Under the pieces are notes generated by a model. It was not told where the DNA came from, ran no database searches, and worked only from the letters and a program-made list of their open reading frames with translations. Made by a program: the position numbers and the translations under genes. A DNA stretch of 64,000 nucleotides, from positions 248,001 to 312,000 of the forward strand of contig NZ_RBWU01000004.1 of NCBI RefSeq assembly GCF_003634705.1, written 5' to 3'. Origin of the DNA: Actinomadura pelletieri DSM 43383 (GTDB taxonomy: Bacteria > Actinomycetota > Actinomycetes > Streptosporangiales > Streptosporangiaceae). Of the stretch, positions 60,388 to 64,000 are shown piece by piece. Each line of letters starts with the position of its first letter. Positions within the stretch are counted from its first letter, which is position 1.

Positions 60388-61513
60388 GCGTGTCCGGGCG
60401 CGCCGGGCGGCCCCCGCCGGGGGCGGCCCGGCCGTTCTCGTCCCGGCCGTTCTCGTCCCTGCCGTTCTCTTCCGGGGCGTCCTCCCTCGCGGTGGCCTCG
60501 ACACGCAGGCGGGGGAGCGCCTCGGGGTGGTGGCGGCGGATGTGGGAGACGAGATGCTCGCGCACGTCGCAGCGCAGATCCCAGGTGCTGGCCGAGTCCG
60601 CCGCGCTCATCATCGCCAGCAGGGTGACCAGCCCGTTCGGCTGGACGTCCACCACCTGGAGCATCCAGTCGCGCCGGTCCCACAGCGGGTTGTCCCGCAG
60701 CGCCGCGTGCAGTTCGGCGCGCAGCTCGTCGATCGGCACCGACCAGTCGACGTGCAGTTCCACGGACCCGAGCAGCCGGGACGAGTGCCGGGTCCAGTTC
60801 TCGAACGGCTGCTCCGTGAAATGCGACACCGGGAAGATCATTCGCCGGTCGTCCCAGAGCCGCAGCACCACGTAGGAGAGGGTCAGCTCCTCGACCCGTC
60901 CCCAGTGGCCCTGGGTGACGACGACGTCGTCCAGCCGGAGCGCGTCGCTGAACGCCAGTTGCAACCCGGCGAGCAGGTTGCCCAGCGTCGGCCGCGCGGC
61001 GATGCCGACGACCAGCCCCGCGACGCCCGCCGAGGCCAGCAGCCCCGCGCCGACCGCGCGCACCCCGGGAAAGGTGAACAGCGCGGCGCCCACCGCCAGC
61101 ACCACGATCAGCACGGCGGCGATACGGCGCAGCAGCAGCATCTGCGTGCGGGCCCGCCGGGCGCGCCGGTTGCGGTCGCCCTCCACACGTGTCAGCCGGG
61201 CCAGCGGCGGGTCGGTCAACGCGTAGCCGATCCGCAGCACCAGCCAGGTCGTGACGCCGATCGCCGCGATCCGCACCGCCTGCCGGACCGCGTCCTCGGC
61301 CGGGTCGCCGAGCATCCGGTACGGCATCGCGGCGCCGCCGCCCACCACGGCGGCGAACGCGAACGCCGGCGCGGCGACGCGTCGGGCGACACGACCCGCG
61401 CCCGGCCAACGCGCCGACAGCCGCCCCGCCAGCAGCCGGCGCCCCACCTCCACGACGATCACCGACGCGGCGACGACGGCCGCGAGGACGATCCATGCCC
61501 ACAGTGCGGACAC
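60374..61513 (-). CDS. MscS-type mechanosensitive ion channel family protein
   Basis: A 379-residue membrane protein. About four to five N-terminal membrane segments end in the pore-lining TM3-like helix (AGLLASAGVAGLVVGIAARPTLGN near residue 165), followed by LQLAFSDALRLDDVVVTQGHWGRVEEL, the beta domain start typical of MscS. The cytosolic part ends in an acidic, repetitive tail with ENGRD repeated, encoded by three 15-base repeats at 60431-60475. It should open on membrane tension and release solutes. The start is GTG at 61513; it is divergent from uvrC. Confidence 0.85.
   Translation of the reverse strand: MSALWAWIVLAAVVAASVIVVEVGRRLLAGRLSARWPGAGRVARRVAAPAFAFAAVVGGGAAMPYRMLGDPAEDAVRQAVRIAAIGVTTWLVLRIGYALTDPPLARLTRVEGDRNRRARRARTQMLLLRRIAAVLIVVLAVGAALFTFPGVRAVGAGLLASAGVAGLVVGIAARPTLGNLLAGLQLAFSDALRLDDVVVTQGHWGRVEELTLSYVVLRLWDDRRMIFPVSHFTEQPFENWTRHSSRLLGSVELHVDWSVPIDELRAELHAALRDNPLWDRRDWMLQVVDVQPNGLVTLLAMMSAADSASTWDLRCDVREHLVSHIRRHHPEALPRLRVEATAREDAPEENGRDENGRDENGRAAPGGGRPARPDTLRRA
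60431..60475 (-). repeat. 15-base tandem repeat in the tail of the MscS-like gene
   Basis: Three 15-base units (GCCGTTCTCGTCCCG and two variants) that encode the ENGRD repeat in the channel's C-terminal tail. Likely slippage; copy number may vary. Confidence 0.8.
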
Positions 61514-61671
61514 GTCCGCGACGACCCCCTTCCGGGCTGGGGAGAACCTACGTCCGACTCTCCCTTTCCGAATCTTTTGCGGACATGTGACCAGCGGAGG
61601 GAGACCTCCGTCACCCCGGCCCGGACGCGCGCCAGCACGGCGTGTCGGCCCCGCCCATTAGGCTTCTGAAC

Positions 61672-63645
61672 GTGGCAGATCCGGCGACCTACCGACCCGC
61701 ACCCGGCTCCATCCCCGAGTCTCCCGGCGTGTACCGGTTCCGCGACGAGCACGGCCGGGTCATCTACGTGGGCAAGGCCAAGAGCCTGCGGCAACGTCTG
61801 AACTCCTACTTCGCCGACTTCTCCACGCTGCATCCGCGCACGCAGACGATGGTGCGGACCGCCGCGCGCGTCGACTGGACGGTCGTCGCCACCGAGGTCG
61901 AGGCGCTCCAGCTCGAATACTCCTGGATCAAGGAGTTCGATCCCCGGTTCAACGTCCGTTACCGCGACGACAAGTCGTATCCGTACCTCGCCGTCACCCT
62001 GAACGAGGAGTTTCCGAGGGTGATGGTGATGCGCGGCGCGAAACGCAAGGGCGTGCGCTACTTCGGGCCGTACTCCCACGCGTGGGCGATCAGGGAGACG
62101 GTCGACCAGCTGCTGCGCGTGTTCCCCGTCCGGACGTGCAGCGCGGGCGTGTTCAAACGGCAGCACCAGCTCGACCGTCCCTGCCTGCTCGGCTACATCG
62201 GCAAGTGCTCGGCGCCGTGCGTCGGCCGCGTCACCCCGGACGAGCACCGGCTCCTCGCCGAGGACTTCTGCGACTTCATGGCGGGCCACACCAGCCGGTT
62301 CATCAAACGGCTGGAGCGCGACATGCGGGAGGCCGCCGCGTCCCAGGAGTACGAGCGCGCCGCCCGGCTCCGCGACGACGTCCGTGCGCTGGAACGGGCC
62401 CTGGAGAAACAGGCCGTCGTCCTCGCCGACACCACCGACTGCGACATGATCGCCTTCGCGGAGGACGAGCTGGAGGCGGCCGTGCAGGTCTTCTACGTGC
62501 GCGGCGGCCGGATCCGCGGGCAGCGCGGCTGGGTCGTCGACAAGGTCGAGGACGTCACCACCGCCGATCTGGTCGAGCATTTCCTCATCCAGATCTACGG
62601 CGAGAGCGAATCGGTTCCGCGGGAGGTGCTCGTCCCGGCGCTGCCTCCCGAGGAGGACGCGATGACCGAGCTGCTGTCGGAGCAGCGCGGCGGGCCCGTC
62701 CGGCTGCGGGTGCCGCAGCGCGGCGACAAGAAGGCCCTGCTGGAGACGGTCGCGCGCAACGCGCACGAGGCGCTCAAACAGCACAAGACGCGCCGCGCGT
62801 CCGACCTCACCACCCGCAGCCGCGCCCTCCAGGAGATCCAGGAGGCGCTGGAGCTGGACGAGGCCCCGCTGCGCATCGAGTGCTACGACGTGTCGAACCT
62901 CCAGGGCTCCGACGTGGTCGCGTCGATGGTCGTGTTCGAGGACGGTCTGGCCCGCAAGAGCGAGTACCGCCGGTTCACGATCAAGGGCGTGCAGGGGCAG
63001 GACGACGTCCGCTCCATCCACGAGGTCATCACCCGCAGGTTCAAGCGCTACCTCGCGGAGAGCGAGAAGACGGGCGAACTCGACCACCTGGGCGACACTC
63101 CCGGCGAGGAGGGCGCGCACCAGCCGATCGATCCGGAGACCGGAAGGCCCCGCAAGTTCGCCTACCCGCCGAACCTGGTGATCGTCGACGGCGGTCCGCC
63201 GCAGGTCGCCGCCGCGCGGCGGGCCCTGGTGGAGCTCGGGGTCGACGACATCGACGTGTGCGGCATCGCCAAGCGGCTGGAGGAGATCTGGCTGCCCGGC
63301 GAGGACGACCCGGTGATCCTGCCGCGCAACAGCGAGGGGATGTTCCTCGTCCAGCGGGTCCGCGACGAGGCGCACCGGTTCGCGATCACGTTCCACCGGC
63401 AGCGGCGATCGAAGTCGATGACGGTGAGCGAACTCGATAACGTTCCGGGTCTGGGTCCGGCGCGCCGGGCGGCGCTGCTGAAACACTTCGGGTCGCTGAA
63501 GCGGTTGAAGGACGCGACACCCGAGCAGGTCGCCGAGGTCCCGGGCATCGGGCGGCGCAGCGCCGAGGGGATCGTCGCCGCCCTGCACGGCGGCACGGGG
63601 CCGCGGGGGGACGCGGACGGGGAGCATACGGGGAGACCGACATGA
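61672..63645 (+). CDS. uvrC: excinuclease ABC subunit C
   Basis: A 657-residue UvrC. The N-terminal GIY-YIG nuclease (SPGVYRFRDEHGRVIYVGKAK near residue 17) makes the 3' incision. RPCLLGYIGKCSAPCVGRV near 175 is the Cys-rich block. The UVR motif YERAARLRDDVRALERAL near 225 contacts UvrB. The RNase-H-like C-terminal nuclease starts with RIECYDVSNLQGSDVVASMV near 402 and makes the 5' incision. Two helix-hairpin-helix units follow near 590-640 (VPGLGPARRAALL, VPGIGRRSAEGI). The start is GTG at 61672, giving the common N-terminus after the initiator (ADPATYRPAPGSIP). The stop overlaps rapZ (ATGA), a usual actinobacterial junction. Confidence 0.95.
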   Translation: MADPATYRPAPGSIPESPGVYRFRDEHGRVIYVGKAKSLRQRLNSYFADFSTLHPRTQTMVRTAARVDWTVVATEVEALQLEYSWIKEFDPRFNVRYRDDKSYPYLAVTLNEEFPRVMVMRGAKRKGVRYFGPYSHAWAIRETVDQLLRVFPVRTCSAGVFKRQHQLDRPCLLGYIGKCSAPCVGRVTPDEHRLLAEDFCDFMAGHTSRFIKRLERDMREAAASQEYERAARLRDDVRALERALEKQAVVLADTTDCDMIAFAEDELEAAVQVFYVRGGRIRGQRGWVVDKVEDVTTADLVEHFLIQIYGESESVPREVLVPALPPEEDAMTELLSEQRGGPVRLRVPQRGDKKALLETVARNAHEALKQHKTRRASDLTTRSRALQEIQEALELDEAPLRIECYDVSNLQGSDVVASMVVFEDGLARKSEYRRFTIKGVQGQDDVRSIHEVITRRFKRYLAESEKTGELDHLGDTPGEEGAHQPIDPETGRPRKFAYPPNLVIVDGGPPQVAAARRALVELGVDDIDVCGIAKRLEEIWLPGEDDPVILPRNSEGMFLVQRVRDEAHRFAITFHRQRRSKSMTVSELDNVPGLGPARRAALLKHFGSLKRLKDATPEQVAEVPGIGRRSAEGIVAALHGGTGPRGDADGEHTGRPT

Positions 63646-64000
63646 CCAGTGAGACGAAGATCCCGGACATTGTGATAGTCACCGGAATGTCCGGGGCGGG
63701 CCGCAGCACGGCGGCCAAATCCCTGGAGGACCTCGACTGGTTCGTGGTCGACAACCTGCCGCCGGGCCTGCTGGCGACGATGGCCGACCTCGGCGGCCGG
63801 GTGAAGGACGCCGTCCCGCGCATCGCCGTGGTCGTGGACGTGCGCAGCCGCGCCTTCACCGAGGACCTGCACTCCTCGATCGCCGAACTGGAGGCACGCG
63901 GCGTCCACCCGCGCGTGGTGTTCCTGGAGGCGAACGACGCCGACCTGGTGCGCCGGTTCGAGAGCGTCCGCCGTCCGCACCCGCTGCAGGGCGACGGCCG
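63642..64000 (+). CDS. rapZ: RNase adapter protein RapZ (YvcJ), 5' part only
   Basis: The first 119 codons of RapZ; the rest lies outside the window. The N-terminal P-loop is VTGMSGAGRSTAAKSLED near residue 14, and FVVDNLPPGLLATMADL near 35 and AVVVDVRSRAF near 62 are family blocks. The P-loop has Arg-Ser where Lys-Ser is usual (GAGRST), which is also common in actinobacterial copies. RapZ-type proteins bind nucleotides and, in enterobacteria, guide RNase E to a small RNA; the actinobacterial role is less clear. It overlaps the uvrC stop and normally leads into yvcK and whiA. Confidence 0.93.
   Translation, partial: MTSETKIPDIVIVTGMSGAGRSTAAKSLEDLDWFVVDNLPPGLLATMADLGGRVKDAVPRIAVVVDVRSRAFTEDLHSSIAELEARGVHPRVVFLEANDADLVRRFESVRRPHPLQGDG

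Noticed and set aside
61542..61557. Possible LexA box before uvrC (GAGAACCTACGTCCGA)
   Set aside because: Only 9 of 12 fixed positions match the consensus; in GC-rich DNA this is near chance level.

Overview
The window is chromosomal DNA of a very GC-rich actinomycete. The gene content points to a filamentous, sporulating-type actinobacterium (Thermomonosporaceae/Streptosporangiales, e.g. Actinomadura-like, is my best guess; this is inferred from gene style, not from a marker gene). Supporting traits are GTG/TTG starts, ATGA-overlapped operons, a secreted GH18 chitinase, DUF574-type methyltransferase, STAS and NB-ARC/NACHT regulators, and the conserved actinobacterial block tlyA-nadK-recN-steA-steB. 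No tRNA, rRNA, CRISPR array, transposase or phage gene was seen. About 90 percent of the window is coding and both ends cut through genes.

Layout. 0-1.1 kb: tail of a membrane-attached NACHT NTPase. 1.4-5.0 kb: a ribose-type sugar ABC transporter operon (ATPase, permease, lipoprotein), then on the other strand a TIGR01777 epimerase and a DacB-type D-Ala-D-Ala carboxypeptidase. 7.6-10.5 kb: universal stress protein, DUF574 methyltransferase, TetR regulator and a STAS protein with a Cys where the phosphorylated Ser is expected. 10.6-14.1 kb: an hsaE-hsaG-hsaF-like lower meta-cleavage operon with a divergent IclR regulator. 14.2-20.4 kb: chitinase with an AT-rich, ROK-type operator-like upstream region; fused FAD/Fe-S D-lactate (glycolate) dehydrogenase; a glutamate racemase-like gene. 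20.5-27.0 kb: a catabolic plus uptake operon (PDC-hydrolase-like amidohydrolase, CHA-aldolase-like RraA protein, Zn alcohol dehydrogenase, SsuABC/TauABC-type importer with two permeases). 27-33.9 kb: small membrane protein, phosphodiesterase, crotonase, an RGG-rich TPR protein, DUF1015, TPR and HAD proteins. 33.9-44.5 kb: SCP2 protein, then the tlyA-nadK-recN-steA-steB block leading into an MraY-like / MurJ-like / GT4 envelope set. 44.5-49.8 kb: a predicted yybP-ykoY (Mn) riboswitch before terC, a tandem-domain acyl-CoA dehydrogenase, a small membrane protein, a P-loop kinase and an MBL hydrolase. 49.8-55.1 kb: a cassette of a membrane protein, a 1293-residue CRP-like/NB-ARC/TPR fusion and a stand-alone CRP-like protein. 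55.2-64 kb: MDMPI-family protein, uvrA (with a LexA-box-like site), two tandem Rieske lipoproteins, an MscS channel, uvrC and the start of rapZ.

How the genes fit together. Three metabolic sets are visible: sugar uptake, aromatic/steroid-type ring catabolism (hsaEGF, tandem FadE, the LigI/LigK-like pair with its own importer), and chitin use. The envelope block is typical of actinobacteria and links septation factors (SteA/SteB) with undecaprenyl-linked polymer enzymes. The item I consider most novel is the CRP-NB-ARC-TPR fusion at 50449-54330. It has the layout of AfsR-type regulators, but a CRP/FNR-like sensor and HTH replace the SARP DNA-binding domain, and a second CRP-like regulator and a small membrane protein flank it. 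All functions are inferred by reading; nothing was searched or computed.
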